DNA of 35,237 nucleotides from Acidobacteriota bacterium (GCA_016871155.1 VFZO01000034.1:1-35237); one strand, 5' to 3'. Positions 16,256-25,945 are shown, numbered from the stretch's first letter. The notes: a model not told the origin generated them from the sequence alone. Translations and numbers: made by a program.

Positions 16256-17803
16256 CTACTTCCGGACGCCGAAGCAGTACAGCATGCCGTCGAACGTATT
16301 GATATAAACCTTGCCGTTCGCCATACCCAATCCGCCCCAGTGATTGAACGTCGTGATCTGCTTGCCGCTGGACCAAAGCTCCTTGCCGGTCTGCGCGTCC
16401 AGCGCGTAGAGCACCGCATGCGTGGACAGAGGAATTCGGCGCTCCGGACGGAAGTCGAGACCTACGTCCTTATACGCCTGCGACGTGTTCTCGCCGCTGC
16501 CATAGGCGTAGATCACGCCGTTGGCGATCAGCGGCGGCTCCGCCTGATTCATGTCACGCGAGATCCAGGCCGGATCCAGCACAACCTTACCGTTGCGCGT
16601 TTCCACCTTGAAGGCGGCGATTGCACCCTTCTTCACGATGCCGTTTTCAATCGGCGCTTTGAACTTCGAATGCTTCGGGCCCCAGAACGGCGTAAGAACC
16701 CAGCGCGCGCCTTTCGAATCTTCCCAGCTCGCCAACGAACCCCAAATGCCGGCTTCCGCGAAGTCGACGATTTCGTTACAGATCAGCGGCGTGCGGTACG
16801 TGGGCGTGCGGTGGTCGTCTCCGCCGATGGACTCCGAATCCATGAAATAGAGCCGGCACTCCTTGCTCGCGCTGACCACGTATTCCTTGCCCTTGTAGTC
16901 GAAGATAGTCGGCGTCACCTGCATATCCAGGTCGCGTTTCCAGAGCCATTCGGCGTTGGAGGGTCCATAGTAGTCCACAAGCTCCGCCGCCTTCGTCACC
17001 GGGTTCTGCTTCACGCCGATGATGCCGTTGCCATACAGGCCGAGTTCGGGATCCCAGCGACCGTCACCGGTGCCGGTATAGAGCACGCCGGATTTGCTGA
17101 TGGCCGGACCGGACCGCCCCCACATGCCGCCGCCCGCCGGGCCCCAACTGCCAACCTTGTTGGTGGCTAAGTCATAAATGTAGACCGTGTTCGGATTCCC
17201 GCCGCAGCCCTGCGCCGAATGGGTGTAGATGACGTTGTCCCGAAGGCTCAGCGCGTAGGGCTTGCCGTTGGGCGGCATGAACTTCGCGGGCTTTTCGATG
17301 GGCTCGCCATCGGCCGCGTTCAGCTTCCACAGCCGGCCGTCCCACGAGGCAGCGTAGATGATGTAGCTGCCAGGCGTCTTGCCGGGCCCGATGGTGACGT
17401 TCGCCGTCATGCCGCCGGGGCAGAGCACGGAGGGGCCTCGGCCACCGGGCGCATCGGCGAAAGTGCTTTCGAACTGGCGTTTCCAGAGTAATTCACCGGT
17501 GGCCACATCGATGGCGTAAACGTTGTCGGAAACGCCGGCCTGAATGACGACTTCCTTGGTACCTTGTCTGGTCTCGAGCTTGCCGATAATTAGTGGCTCC
17601 AACAGGTTGTGCATCGCGCGCACTTTGTTGTCGAGCTTGATTTTCCATAGCAATTTAATGTCCTTGGCATTGTGGACACCGATGATCTTCTCGTCCTTCT
17701 GCCAGTTGCTGCGCGGCACGTCGCCACCGTCCGTCAGCCAGTCCTGCCCGGGGGCAGCGAACAGGAAGAAAATGCTGAGAAGGATTGGAGTTGTGAGGCG
17801 CAT
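16256..17803 (-). CDS. Exported PQQ-type beta-propeller protein (paralog 1)
   Basis: A 515-residue protein with signal peptide (about 1-19, FLFAAPGQ) and an eight-blade-like PQQ-binding repeat architecture. Blade motifs include [40 protein letters not shown] and, at the C-terminus, [19 protein letters not shown]. The mature start [16 protein letters not shown] is typical of quinoprotein-like propellers. I see no CxxCH heme motif, so it is not a quinohemoprotein. Whether PQQ is bound is unproven; the fold may only scaffold. It is the first gene of a minus-strand run with the SGNH-like protein and the exported dehydrogenase, and a paralog is divergently encoded 60 nt away. Confidence 0.9.
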   Translation of the reverse strand: MRLTTPILLSIFFLFAAPGQDWLTDGGDVPRSNWQKDEKIIGVHNAKDIKLLWKIKLDNKVRAMHNLLEPLIIGKLETRQGTKEVVIQAGVSDNVYAIDVATGELLWKRQFESTFADAPGGRGPSVLCPGGMTANVTIGPGKTPGSYIIYAASWDGRLWKLNAADGEPIEKPAKFMPPNGKPYALSLRDNVIYTHSAQGCGGNPNTVYIYDLATNKVGSWGPAGGGMWGRSGPAISKSGVLYTGTGDGRWDPELGLYGNGIIGVKQNPVTKAAELVDYYGPSNAEWLWKRDLDMQVTPTIFDYKGKEYVVSASKECRLYFMDSESIGGDDHRTPTYRTPLICNEIVDFAEAGIWGSLASWEDSKGARWVLTPFWGPKHSKFKAPIENGIVKKGAIAAFKVETRNGKVVLDPAWISRDMNQAEPPLIANGVIYAYGSGENTSQAYKDVGLDFRPERRIPLSTHAVLYALDAQTGKELWSSGKQITTFNHWGGLGMANGKVYINTFDGMLYCFGVRK

Positions 17804-17863
17804 TGCTATCCGAAGCCTTACTATATCGCAAAGCCCGTTTCGGGATATGATCTAGGTTTCCTT

Positions 17864-19387
17864 ATGAGGATTCTCTCGATAGCGATCATGGTTTTCTCCC
17901 TCGGCGGGCTTTACGGGCAACGCGGCGGCAACGATTGGATGACGGCGGGCTTCGACGCACAGCGCTCCAATTGGGTGCGCGGCGACGCGAAGATCAACAT
18001 CCAATCCATGTCGCAACCGGGCTTCACGCTCGATTGGAAGTTAAAGGTCAAAAATACGCCCCGGCAGTTTCAATCGGTGACACCGCCGGCGCTGTTGGAT
18101 TTCTTCATTGGCCATGTCGGTTTCCGCGCGCTGGGATTCGTGGGCGGCGGAGACACAGTGACGGGCATCGATACGGACTTGGCGCGGGCGGAGTGGGAGC
18201 GGTCGCTGAGCGCGCCATCGAAGGGTGTTGGCACGCCGGCCTGTCCAGGTGGTATGACTTCAACGGTCACGCGTCCGACAGTTCTTGGCTATGCGCCTAT
18301 GGGCGGGGCCGCTGGGCGCGGCCGCGGCAGGCCGGGTGTTTCCGGCGTCGGCGAACCGGGAGAAGGCGCGGTCACGCTTCGCGACCGTCCGCAGGTCTTT
18401 ACGCCGCCTCCGGCGCCAAAGCCAGTGCCAGGGGCAAAACCGGTGGCGGCTCCTCCCAGTCCCTTCGCGGCGCGAGTGCAATGGGTCAACGCGATCGCGG
18501 GCGACGGCAAATTCCATTCGATGTACGTCTCCAACGGCGAATCTCCGAATCCGCCCGTACCGTTTCTTTCTGCCGGTGCGCATGCGCGCGGTTTGATGGT
18601 CTTCGGCGGCACGGCATACGCCGCAACAGTGAATTCCTGCGGCGGAGTGCCGAACGGTCTATGGGCCCTGAACATCGAGTCGAAGATAGTCTCAAGCTGG
18701 AAAGCGCCGGGCAACGTGGCGGGCGCGTATGGGTTCGCCGCGGGTCCCGACGGAACACTCTACGTTTCCTCCGGCACGGAAGTGACCGCGCTGGAAGCGG
18801 AAACGTTGAACAAGAAGGGCTCTTTCCAGGCGGGCAAGGCCCTGGGCACCTCGCCGGTGGTCTTCGAACACAATGGCGCCGGCATGTTGGCCGTCGCTAC
18901 GGCCGATGGCGAGTTGCACGTCATCGATGCGGGTTCGCTATCTGGCGTTGCCAAAGTGTCCGTGGAAGGCGCGGCGAACTACTCGATGGGCTCGGTTCTG
19001 AGTTTTATCGACGGCGCGCAACGGCGGCTGCTTCTCGCGCCCGCGGCCAAAAATATCGTCGCGTATGAATTCACGGGCTCTGCGCTGATAAAACGCTGGA
19101 CATCGAAGGAAATGGTTTCGCCGCTCACGCCGATCGCGGTCACTAGCATCGTCTTCGCCCTCTCAAGCGGAGAGCATCGCTCGGCCTCCATCAAGGACAC
19201 CATGGCGAAATCTTCGAATGCGGTACTCTACGCCATCGACCCGGTGACCGGCAAGGAGCTATGGTCCAGCGGCGACAAGATTCAATCGTTCGTGACTTCC
19301 GGCGGACTGGCCGCCGGTGGCGCGCGCGTCTACGTTTCTACCTACGATGGCACCCAGTATGCCTTCGGCTTCCCAATCGAACACTAA
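17864..19387 (+). CDS. Exported PQQ-type beta-propeller protein (paralog 2)
   Basis: A 507-residue protein starting MRILSIAIMVFSLGGLYGQ (signal peptide). The mature N-terminus DWMTAGFDAQRSNWVRGD and the C-terminal blade [20 protein letters not shown] match the divergent neighbour closely, so the two genes are paralogs. It differs by a Gly/Pro/Ala-rich insert at about residues 146-206 (GRGRGRPG, PPPAPKPVPGAKPVAAPPSP), which is probably a disordered linker inside the propeller. The frame is open 64 codons further upstream, but that would run into the neighbour, so I chose the Met that begins the signal peptide. The function is not known. The isomerase-like gene follows after 22 nt. Confidence 0.88.
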   Translation: MRILSIAIMVFSLGGLYGQRGGNDWMTAGFDAQRSNWVRGDAKINIQSMSQPGFTLDWKLKVKNTPRQFQSVTPPALLDFFIGHVGFRALGFVGGGDTVTGIDTDLARAEWERSLSAPSKGVGTPACPGGMTSTVTRPTVLGYAPMGGAAGRGRGRPGVSGVGEPGEGAVTLRDRPQVFTPPPAPKPVPGAKPVAAPPSPFAARVQWVNAIAGDGKFHSMYVSNGESPNPPVPFLSAGAHARGLMVFGGTAYAATVNSCGGVPNGLWALNIESKIVSSWKAPGNVAGAYGFAAGPDGTLYVSSGTEVTALEAETLNKKGSFQAGKALGTSPVVFEHNGAGMLAVATADGELHVIDAGSLSGVAKVSVEGAANYSMGSVLSFIDGAQRRLLLAPAAKNIVAYEFTGSALIKRWTSKEMVSPLTPIAVTSIVFALSSGEHRSASIKDTMAKSSNAVLYAIDPVTGKELWSSGDKIQSFVTSGGLAAGGARVYVSTYDGTQYAFGFPIEH

Positions 19388-19409
19388 CCGGATCAGGAGT
19401 CAAATCCAC

Positions 19410-20252
19410 ATGCTTCGTCGCAGCTTCCTCTCATTGGCGCCCGCCGCTTTCTGCGCTGATCCGGCGCCCCGGCTCCGCCCAGCCCTTTGCGCGTATTCCT
19501 TCCGGCAGGAATTGCAGTCCAAGGCCATGACCTACGAAGACGTCATCCGTTTCTCCGCCGAACACAAGTTGGACGGTGTGGATCTGACCGTTTACTGGTT
19601 CCCTTCGGCCGAGGATTCCTACCTGTACGGTCTGAAGCAGTTGGCCTACCGCCTGGGCGTCGAAATCTACTCGATCTCAATTCGCACGAATATGTGCAAG
19701 CCGCCGGGCGAGGAAGCGAACAAGGAGATCGCTGAAGTGAAGAAATGGGTGGACGTGGCACACAAACTGGGCGCCGGCCACATTCGCGTCTTCGGCGGTA
19801 CGGTGCCGAAAACATCGAACGAAACCGAAGCGGCCGGCTGGGTGGTGAACGTCCTGAAGGAAGCCGGCAAGTACGCCGGCGCTCACGGCGTGATTCTTGG
19901 CATTGAAAACCACGGCGGCATCACGGACAAGGCCTCGAACATCGTCGACATTGTGAAGCGGGTGAACTCGCCGTGGGTGGCGATCAATCTGGATACCGGC
20001 AACTTCCGCACAAAAGTCTACGAGCAGATAGAGATGATCGCGCCACACGCCGTGAACGTACAGGTAAAGGTCGAGGTGAGTGAAGACGGCAAGCGCGGCG
20101 AGTCGGATTGGGACCGCGTGGCAAAGACTCTGGTAAGCAACAAATATCGCGGCTACCTGGCGCTGGAGTATGAAGCGAAAGAAGCCGCGGCAACAGCCAT
20201 ACCGCGGCATCTGGTTGCGCTGCGCAAGATCTGCGCAAAGTACACGGTCTAG
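19410..20252 (+). CDS. Exported sugar phosphate isomerase/epimerase-like TIM barrel
   Basis: A 280-residue protein of the xylose-isomerase-like TIM-barrel group (AP_endonuc_2 fold). Metal-ligand candidates are E166 (GIENHGG), D195 (NLDTGN), H213 and E253 (LEYEAKE). The N-terminus MLRRSFLSLAPAAF has a twin-arginine-like pattern (RRSFLS), suggesting export after folding, which is common for this family in Acidobacteriota. AGGAG at 19395-19399, 10 nt upstream, supports the ATG at 19410; the in-frame extension upstream overlaps the propeller gene. The substrate is unknown; relatives act on inositols or keto-sugars. The stop codon shares the CTAG at 20249-20252 with the converging gene. Confidence 0.9.
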   Translation: MLRRSFLSLAPAAFCADPAPRLRPALCAYSFRQELQSKAMTYEDVIRFSAEHKLDGVDLTVYWFPSAEDSYLYGLKQLAYRLGVEIYSISIRTNMCKPPGEEANKEIAEVKKWVDVAHKLGAGHIRVFGGTVPKTSNETEAAGWVVNVLKEAGKYAGAHGVILGIENHGGITDKASNIVDIVKRVNSPWVAINLDTGNFRTKVYEQIEMIAPHAVNVQVKVEVSEDGKRGESDWDRVAKTLVSNKYRGYLALEYEAKEAAATAIPRHLVALRKICAKYTV

Positions 20253-20965
20253 TCGACGATCTTTGCCGACACCACCACGAAAAGCGACTGGGAGGTCGTA
20301 TCGATGCTGGTCTTTCCAACCACCACCTTTTGACCCTCCCGAATATCGATGTCCGTGTTGATTCCCATATCCCGGTCATAGATCTTGCCGTCTGGCGCAA
20401 GCATGGGGATGCCGAACGAGATGCGCAGCGCGTTGTAACGGGCCCGGAGTACTTTCTCCTCGTTCGTGACGTTGAGCGTTCCGTACCTTACATGGTATTT
20501 CGCCGGTGCGTCGACTTTTCCCGGCGGAGGCATTAGACCGCTCGTATCGGAACCCGAGTTGGCCCGGCCCCGCAACAGTGCGGTTTCCAATAGCCGCAGC
20601 GACTTGTAACCGAACATGCCCCGCAACTGCGTTGCGACGCCGTCCAATTCTTTCGGCAGCGGGGTCGACTCTCCCGCGTTGGAAGCGAGCAGAATATGGA
20701 ACGTTGACTCCACGTTCTTCAACGGTGGCGCCGGGACATCGATCTTGACAATCGCCGCCTGAATCTCCGCAATCAGCTCCGCCGGGCCGCTCACCGTCAC
20801 GTAGCGGCCGCGCGGCTCCTGATTCGAAATCACGCTGCCCCGGCCGAACGTCGCCAATACCGGCATGACGGAATCGCTGGTCACGTGCTTCAACTGAATC
20901 AGTAGATTGACATTCTGCCCTGGGGCAATCCAACTCAAAAACAATCCGAGGAAAATTTGTTTCAT
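20249..20965 (-). CDS. Exported secretin-N (STN/NolW)-like protein, no pore domain
   Basis: A 238-residue protein with signal peptide MKQIFLGLFLSWIAPGQ. The following region (about 20-95) resembles the short N-domains of secretins: LIQLKHVTSDSVMPVLATFG, then RYVTVSGPAELIAEIQAAI and KIDVPAP, the usual recall of self-interaction strands and a final I-x-x-I-D. Residues about 95-238 do not resemble a secretin barrel and contain strand-rich KYHVRYGTLNV and EGQKVVVGKTSID, the latter like the surface of secretin/GspD-like pilotin-bound segments. The start is supported by GGAGGTGGAGA just before the ATG, and overlaps the preceding gene by ATGA. It is last of the ECF sigma operon, so probably an envelope component controlled by it. 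Assignment to STN/NolW is inferred from pattern only. Confidence 0.75.
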   Translation of the reverse strand: MKQIFLGLFLSWIAPGQNVNLLIQLKHVTSDSVMPVLATFGRGSVISNQEPRGRYVTVSGPAELIAEIQAAIVKIDVPAPPLKNVESTFHILLASNAGESTPLPKELDGVATQLRGMFGYKSLRLLETALLRGRANSGSDTSGLMPPPGKVDAPAKYHVRYGTLNVTNEEKVLRARYNALRISFGIPMLAPDGKIYDRDMGINTDIDIREGQKVVVGKTSIDTTSQSLFVVVSAKIVD

Positions 20966-21288
20966 TCTCCACCTCCTTCGCCTACCAATACGATCACCAC
21001 GTCCGGATCGTTGGTGTAAAGAATGATTTTTTCGGCCAGACTCGTTTTCGCCGGAATGAAGGGCCGAACGGGCGGGGCCAATCGCACGACGGGCGCCGCC
21101 GGGGGCAGTGGCATGGAAAGCGAGAGCGTCTCCAACTCGGGCGCGGACGGCCACGCGAGCCAGGCCAACAGCGGAGCCAGCAGCGCCGCACGCTGCGCCC
21201 AACGGCGCCGGCGAATGCGCCGCGTCACGCCCGCGCGCACCCGGTTCATCGATTCGGCGGACACCTCGGCGCGGATCCACTCGTTCAT
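20962..21288 (-). CDS. Small one-pass membrane protein, possible anti-sigma factor
   Basis: A 108-residue protein with a basic cytoplasmic N-terminus (1-30: SMNRVRAGVTRRIRRRRW), one transmembrane helix (about 32-48: LLAPLLAWLAW) and a Pro-rich periplasmic part that ends KIILYTNDPDVVIVLVGEGGGE. It lies between an ECF sigma factor gene (ATGA overlap with it) and the exported secretin-N-like protein (ATGA overlap), the usual place of an anti-sigma factor. No zinc anti-sigma (HxxxCxxC) motif is present, so this is a context-based guess. Confidence 0.7.
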   Translation of the reverse strand: MNEWIRAEVSAESMNRVRAGVTRRIRRRRWAQRAALLAPLLAWLAWPSAPELETLSLSMPLPPAAPVVRLAPPVRPFIPAKTSLAEKIILYTNDPDVVIVLVGEGGGE

Positions 21289-21791
21289 CGCGCGCCTCCC
21301 AACCAGGCCCGCAGCCGCATACGCGCGCGGGAAACTTGGGAGCGCACGGTCTGCTCGGTCGTGCCGAGACGCTCGGCCACTTCCCGGGTCTCAAGTCCTT
21401 CGATCTCCCGCAGAAGCAGGGCGGCGCGTTCGCGGTCCGGCAGTCTAGAAACGGCCTCGCGCACCTCGGCCAGCACTAACGCAGCTTCGGCGGCGGGCGG
21501 TACCGGGGAGTCGATCAGTTCGACGTGGACGCGGCGGCGGCGAAGGCGGTCGCGGCATTCGTTGAACGCAATCCGGAACAACCAAGGCTCAATGCGCCTC
21601 TCCTCGTCGAAGGTGGATAGTGCGCGATGAAACTTCCAGAACACGTCTTGAGCGGCTTCCTCGGCTTCCCCGCCCGCTCCCAGCAACCGGGTGCATAGAC
21701 CCAGCACGGGACGTTCAAACTGGCGCAGCAAGGCCTCAAAAGCGCGATCATCGCCGGCTTTCGCCCGCGCAATCAGCGATTTGTCCTCCAC
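21285..21791 (-). CDS. ECF-type RNA polymerase sigma factor
   Basis: A sigma70-family regulator of the extracytoplasmic function type. Region 2 is DVFWKFHRALSTFDEERRIEPWLFRIAFN and DRLRR; region 4 is LPDRERAALLLREIEG followed by the helix-turn-helix around VAERLGTTEQTVRSQVSRARMRLR. From the GTG at 21791, preceded by GGGAG at 5 nt, the product is 168 residues and begins EDKSLIARAKAGDDRAFEALL, the usual ECF start. ATG codons at 21833 and 21851 are possible but have no ribosome site and add an unrelated tail. It overlaps the next gene by 4 nt and starts 88 nt after the stop of the giant heme protein gene upstream. Confidence 0.9.
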   Translation of the reverse strand: MEDKSLIARAKAGDDRAFEALLRQFERPVLGLCTRLLGAGGEAEEAAQDVFWKFHRALSTFDEERRIEPWLFRIAFNECRDRLRRRRVHVELIDSPVPPAAEAALVLAEVREAVSRLPDRERAALLLREIEGLETREVAERLGTTEQTVRSQVSRARMRLRAWLGGAR

Positions 21792-21878
21792 GGATACTCC
21801 CGTCAGCGGGAGCGCCGTCGCGATCGTCCTCATATCCGCTGCCACCAACATATACGTTGCCGGCCTGCGATTCGTTGA

Positions 21879-24800
21879 CTACTTTTTCTTCAGCGCGGCC
21901 GAGTCCAGCACCCATCTCCGGAAGATCTGATAGCCGCGGTCCTCCGGGTTGAAGCGCCGTCCACCCTGGTGGCCGTCCTCCTTGCCAGTCTGTACGTTGA
22001 GCGGTTTGCGCAAAAGCTTCGAGTTCTCCACGTCGGCTTCGTTCACCCGCTCGAGCAGGATTTGATAGTTTGCCCAGACGTCCTTGGGAGCCAGGAAGCC
22101 CCGGTTGTCGGACGGCTTCAACTCCATCGACGGAACGCGCCCGGCCACGCCGTGACATGTGAGGCAGGCGAACTCGTCGTCGCGGTTCGGACGCTGGAAC
22201 TCCGGCATCACGTGATCCCGGAAGTAATCCCAGTTTTCGCGCCACTCGCCGCGTAACGCTTTCGCTTCGGCCGGTTCGTCCGGATACAAGGCCGGCTGCT
22301 GCGGCTGGAGCACGGCCTTTACGATTGGGTGATTGCGAACGTCCAGTTGCGCCGCGGCCAGCGCCACCGCCCCGGCGCGAAGGCGGCCGTCCACCTTGCT
22401 GTTCAGTTGTTTGGCCACCAGCGCGGCGGAGCGGTCCCGGAGCGGCTTGTACGGATCGGTCCAGGGCGCCGCATTGCGAACCTCCGGCAGCGGCGTCTGC
22501 CAGTCGAGCATCCACTTCGCGCTATCCAGCCAAAGCGCCTCTTCCATCGGCGTCTTCGGCGAGGATGGAAGACGCTTCGCGAGGTTCTCAATCTGAAGGT
22601 CGGGATTCGAATGCAGGACGCGCCCCATGGTCCGGGCCAGATACCAGTCGGTGGAATCCTTGTCCATCTGGCGCAACTCGCGCGCGTTCTCTTCCAGCTT
22701 GCCGCGCTCCTCAGGCCAGGTTGGGATCAGCAGGTCGTAGAAGATGTTCTGCTGCTCGGCGGTCTTCGGCATGTTCCATCGGGCGCGGCTGAAGAGCTTG
22801 GCGATCGGCCCCACCAACTCCACGCGGCGCTCCGGTTCACCGGCGCCTCGCGTCACCTGCTCCATCAGCGGCTCGACGAACTCCTGCGCCGCGTTCAAGG
22901 TGATCACGCGTGGGTCGGCCAGTGAAGTAGCGGCCAGCGTTCGATACTCCTGCGGCCCCGAGGTGGAATAGTCCAGCAGTTTCTTCTGCAGTGGTTCGTA
23001 CGTAATGTTAGCGGCTGATTCCAGCGCCAGCCGCAGCCAGTCTTTCGGAGAATCGGGCGTCAATCCGCTCCAATACGCGAGGACTGCCTTGCCCACGGCA
23101 TCGGACGATTTCGGCGTCACGTAGCCCATCTGGCCGGGGCCGCCGTCGCCGCCTGCCTGATTGTAAAAAGTGGCCGCGATATGCACCACGCGCCGCGTCA
23201 GCAACGGCGGCGGATTGTCCAGCCGTCTGCTGAGCGTATCGAAAAACTGAGAGAGTTCGGGGTACTGATGCTCCTTGCTGCCGTTGGCCCGCTGGCCATT
23301 GGCAATGAACAGGGCCTCAGTCTGATAGCGTTTGGCACTCTCTGCCAATGCCGAAGTCTCTTCCCGTTCCATCTGCGTCAGAAACGCATCGTTCAACGCC
23401 AACCGGACAGGCGGATTCCAAACCCACCAATTCCAAGCAGCGCGCGTGGACCAGGCCCGGACCGCCGGGTGGGGATCGTCAACCATCATCCGGCGCAATA
23501 CGCCCGTGAGCCGCGGCCATCCCGCGGCGGAGCGCGGCATCACACCGTCGGCCCGCATGATCAGCGCGCCCGCCGCGGCCTCGCGCGTCAGGTCACCGGC
23601 CGTTGCTAGTGCGGGAAACAGCGTGTCCCATCCTTTGTCGTCGAGCAACGTCTGGCGCATGCCCCATCGTGCGGCTTCACGCACCATCTTCACGGGATCG
23701 CCAAGCCCTTCGATCTGAGCGTCCACGCCCCGGGCGTCATGCAGCGAGCCAAGCGCCAGATGGGCCCAATAGCGAACCAGAGGGCTCGGGTGCTTCGCTC
23801 CAGGCAGGACCAGGTCGAAGAACCGCCTATCCTCCGGCGTAAGGCCCAGTTGGGCCAGCGCGCGGAACCGGGCGACAGTATCGGAAAGATCTTCATTCGC
23901 GCGGGGTTCAAAATCGCTGCGCGCCGGCTTCGCGTCCGCAGCCGGATACAGGCGGCTAAGCGCTTGCAGTGTATACGCAGTCGTGACGAAACCGGTCAGA
24001 GCGTGTTGATTCCAGCGCCCAAAGGGATCTTGCCGCCTCAGCATCGCGTCGACGCCCCGGCGAACCTGCGGATCGCGATCATCGAAGCCGAGCGCGTGCA
24101 GCGCCGTCAGAGCCAGCGCGGTCGGGGCGGGATCGATGTCGGTCTCGTCGTTCTTCACGCTCCATTTGCCATCGTCTAGTTTGCCTGGATCAAACTGCCA
24201 CATGCCGTCGGGCCGCTGCGTCTCCCGCAGCCGGCGAGTATCGGCTGCAATGGTCTCGTCGATCTGCTTCTGGAAGGCCTTGACCTCATCGGTCTCGCCC
24301 CGCAGCTTTACATAGTCGGCCGGAAACACTTCCTTGAAAAAGAGAATACGATTCGACAGATCGTCCGAAAAGCGAGGGTTCACCTTCAGAGTCAGCCGCG
24401 CCTTCTCCTCGACCGCGTCGAAGTACTTCGGATTTCCGGTACTCCGCCAGGAGCTCATGAGAATCTCCGCGGCAAAGCGGTAGACCAGCGCCTGGCCGAT
24501 GTTTGAGCCGGGGCCGGCGGCGTTGATGCCCGATGGGTCCGCCGACTGCAGGACGAAGTTGGCCGCGCGTTGCTGTTGGGCCGAGTGCAGACGCTTGGCC
24601 GGCACAACGCCCTCCAGCGTCGTCACGTTATAGCCGGCCACGCGGGTTCCGGCCGGCCCGTCACCCAGATCCAAAGGCGCCAGCGACGTGTTGTTGGCCG
24701 CTTCGGCCAGTACGTTGGTCGGGCGCATGGACTCGTAGGCCAAGTTGCGCAGCATCCTGTAGTTCCACACGTTTTCGATTCTGTAACCATTCTTCAGAGG

Positions 24801-25847
24801 TCCCGTGGGTCCCCAAACGCCGCTTTGTGTATGGCAGCTCATGCAGTGCGTTCCCAGCAGGCTGCCCGTGTCTCGAATGCGGCGATCGACAGCCGCGCCG
24901 CGTGGCCGGTTCAGCAGCCACGCATGTACTTGGCCCAAGTGATCGTACATGGCCTGTCGCACGGCCGCGCGCGGGTCGGTGTAAGGGGCCGGCCGGCGCA
25001 GGCGCATCTCCACGTCGTAGCCCGGCGAGTTGGATTCGACCTTCAAATAGTAGATCCCGCCTGGCTGCAGAATTCGGGACATCGCCGTGCGATGGCCTTC
25101 GGTTTGTTGATGAACGCGTTCATTCGGATTGGCGCCTTCGCGGTACTCTTTTCCGTCTCCTGTATAAAACAGAAGCTGCGCGACCACCAGCGGGTCCGGC
25201 AGCGCCAGGTTGGCCGTGAACAGGCGCGGTTCCCTGCCCTTGTACTCGATGCGAAACCAGTCCAGGCCAGACGCGCCCGCGTCGCCGTTGTCGAAATACT
25301 CGGCATCGTCGGCGCCGCCCGTAATGTGCCAGGTCTCGTCTCCGGTGGAGAGTCCCAGCGAAACCGGCTGCGCCTCGGCGATCGAGTCGTTCGGCTCGGC
25401 CTCCAGGATCATGCCGCGCTCGGAACGCAGCGTCTGGACCGGTTTAATCCACGTCCGCAACTTGACCGTCTTTCCGGTGGGCCAAGGCGTGGACTTGGGA
25501 AACGGAGTGACTTTTTCGATGGATCCCGTCTCCCGCCAACGCGGCTTGTTGAAGACCGGTTCTTCGTCTTCCACTGCAGCCAGCTTTAAGGTATAGGTCC
25601 CGGCCGTCCGGACGCGGAAGACGATAAAGAAGTCCGGATCGAAGGCGTGAATGACTTTCCGGTACTTGCCCCACTCCACCGCAATCCGCCCGTTGGCAGG
25701 CAATTCGGAGGGCGCTGGCAAACCCGCATACACCTCCACCAATTGACCAGCCTTGAGCTGCATGCTTTGGGAATGCCGCCCCCCAAATGGGACGACGGAC
25801 TGCGACCACGCGCCGAGCGCCACTAGTAATAACCAAACGAACTTCAT
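21879..25847 (-). CDS. Giant exported protein with two c-heme motifs, PPC-like and helical-repeat domains
   Basis: A 1322-residue protein with signal peptide (about 1-15, GAWSQ). Domains in order: a strand-rich N-terminal part; a pre-peptidase-like PPC/beta-sandwich (about 150-290: EAEPNDSIAEAQ, YYLKVESNSPGYDVEM); heme motif CMSCH at 335-339; a helical toroid with terpene-cyclase/prenyltransferase-like repeats (about 545-645: DPAPTALALTALHALG, DPFGRWNQHALTGFVTTAY); HEAT-like repeats (about 655-1180: HPSPLVRYWAHLALGSL); and a C-terminal cytochrome segment with CLTCH at 1228-1232. The family resembles Planctomycete-type cytochrome fusions, but this whole order I do not recognise as a named family. 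The stop lies 27 nt before the ATG that precedes the sigma gene, so the two may be transcribed together. Confidence 0.85.
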   Translation of the reverse strand: MKFVWLLLVALGAWSQSVVPFGGRHSQSMQLKAGQLVEVYAGLPAPSELPANGRIAVEWGKYRKVIHAFDPDFFIVFRVRTAGTYTLKLAAVEDEEPVFNKPRWRETGSIEKVTPFPKSTPWPTGKTVKLRTWIKPVQTLRSERGMILEAEPNDSIAEAQPVSLGLSTGDETWHITGGADDAEYFDNGDAGASGLDWFRIEYKGREPRLFTANLALPDPLVVAQLLFYTGDGKEYREGANPNERVHQQTEGHRTAMSRILQPGGIYYLKVESNSPGYDVEMRLRRPAPYTDPRAAVRQAMYDHLGQVHAWLLNRPRGAAVDRRIRDTGSLLGTHCMSCHTQSGVWGPTGPLKNGYRIENVWNYRMLRNLAYESMRPTNVLAEAANNTSLAPLDLGDGPAGTRVAGYNVTTLEGVVPAKRLHSAQQQRAANFVLQSADPSGINAAGPGSNIGQALVYRFAAEILMSSWRSTGNPKYFDAVEEKARLTLKVNPRFSDDLSNRILFFKEVFPADYVKLRGETDEVKAFQKQIDETIAADTRRLRETQRPDGMWQFDPGKLDDGKWSVKNDETDIDPAPTALALTALHALGFDDRDPQVRRGVDAMLRRQDPFGRWNQHALTGFVTTAYTLQALSRLYPAADAKPARSDFEPRANEDLSDTVARFRALAQLGLTPEDRRFFDLVLPGAKHPSPLVRYWAHLALGSLHDARGVDAQIEGLGDPVKMVREAARWGMRQTLLDDKGWDTLFPALATAGDLTREAAAGALIMRADGVMPRSAAGWPRLTGVLRRMMVDDPHPAVRAWSTRAAWNWWVWNPPVRLALNDAFLTQMEREETSALAESAKRYQTEALFIANGQRANGSKEHQYPELSQFFDTLSRRLDNPPPLLTRRVVHIAATFYNQAGGDGGPGQMGYVTPKSSDAVGKAVLAYWSGLTPDSPKDWLRLALESAANITYEPLQKKLLDYSTSGPQEYRTLAATSLADPRVITLNAAQEFVEPLMEQVTRGAGEPERRVELVGPIAKLFSRARWNMPKTAEQQNIFYDLLIPTWPEERGKLEENARELRQMDKDSTDWYLARTMGRVLHSNPDLQIENLAKRLPSSPKTPMEEALWLDSAKWMLDWQTPLPEVRNAAPWTDPYKPLRDRSAALVAKQLNSKVDGRLRAGAVALAAAQLDVRNHPIVKAVLQPQQPALYPDEPAEAKALRGEWRENWDYFRDHVMPEFQRPNRDDEFACLTCHGVAGRVPSMELKPSDNRGFLAPKDVWANYQILLERVNEADVENSKLLRKPLNVQTGKEDGHQGGRRFNPEDRGYQIFRRWVLDSAALKKK

Positions 25848-25945
25848 CCTCAGAATCGTATCAAAAACGGAATTTGGAAGCGGATCGCTACCAAAAGCTG
25901 GAGTAACAATTGAAAAACATGTTTATTTTCATAGATTTAGAAATT

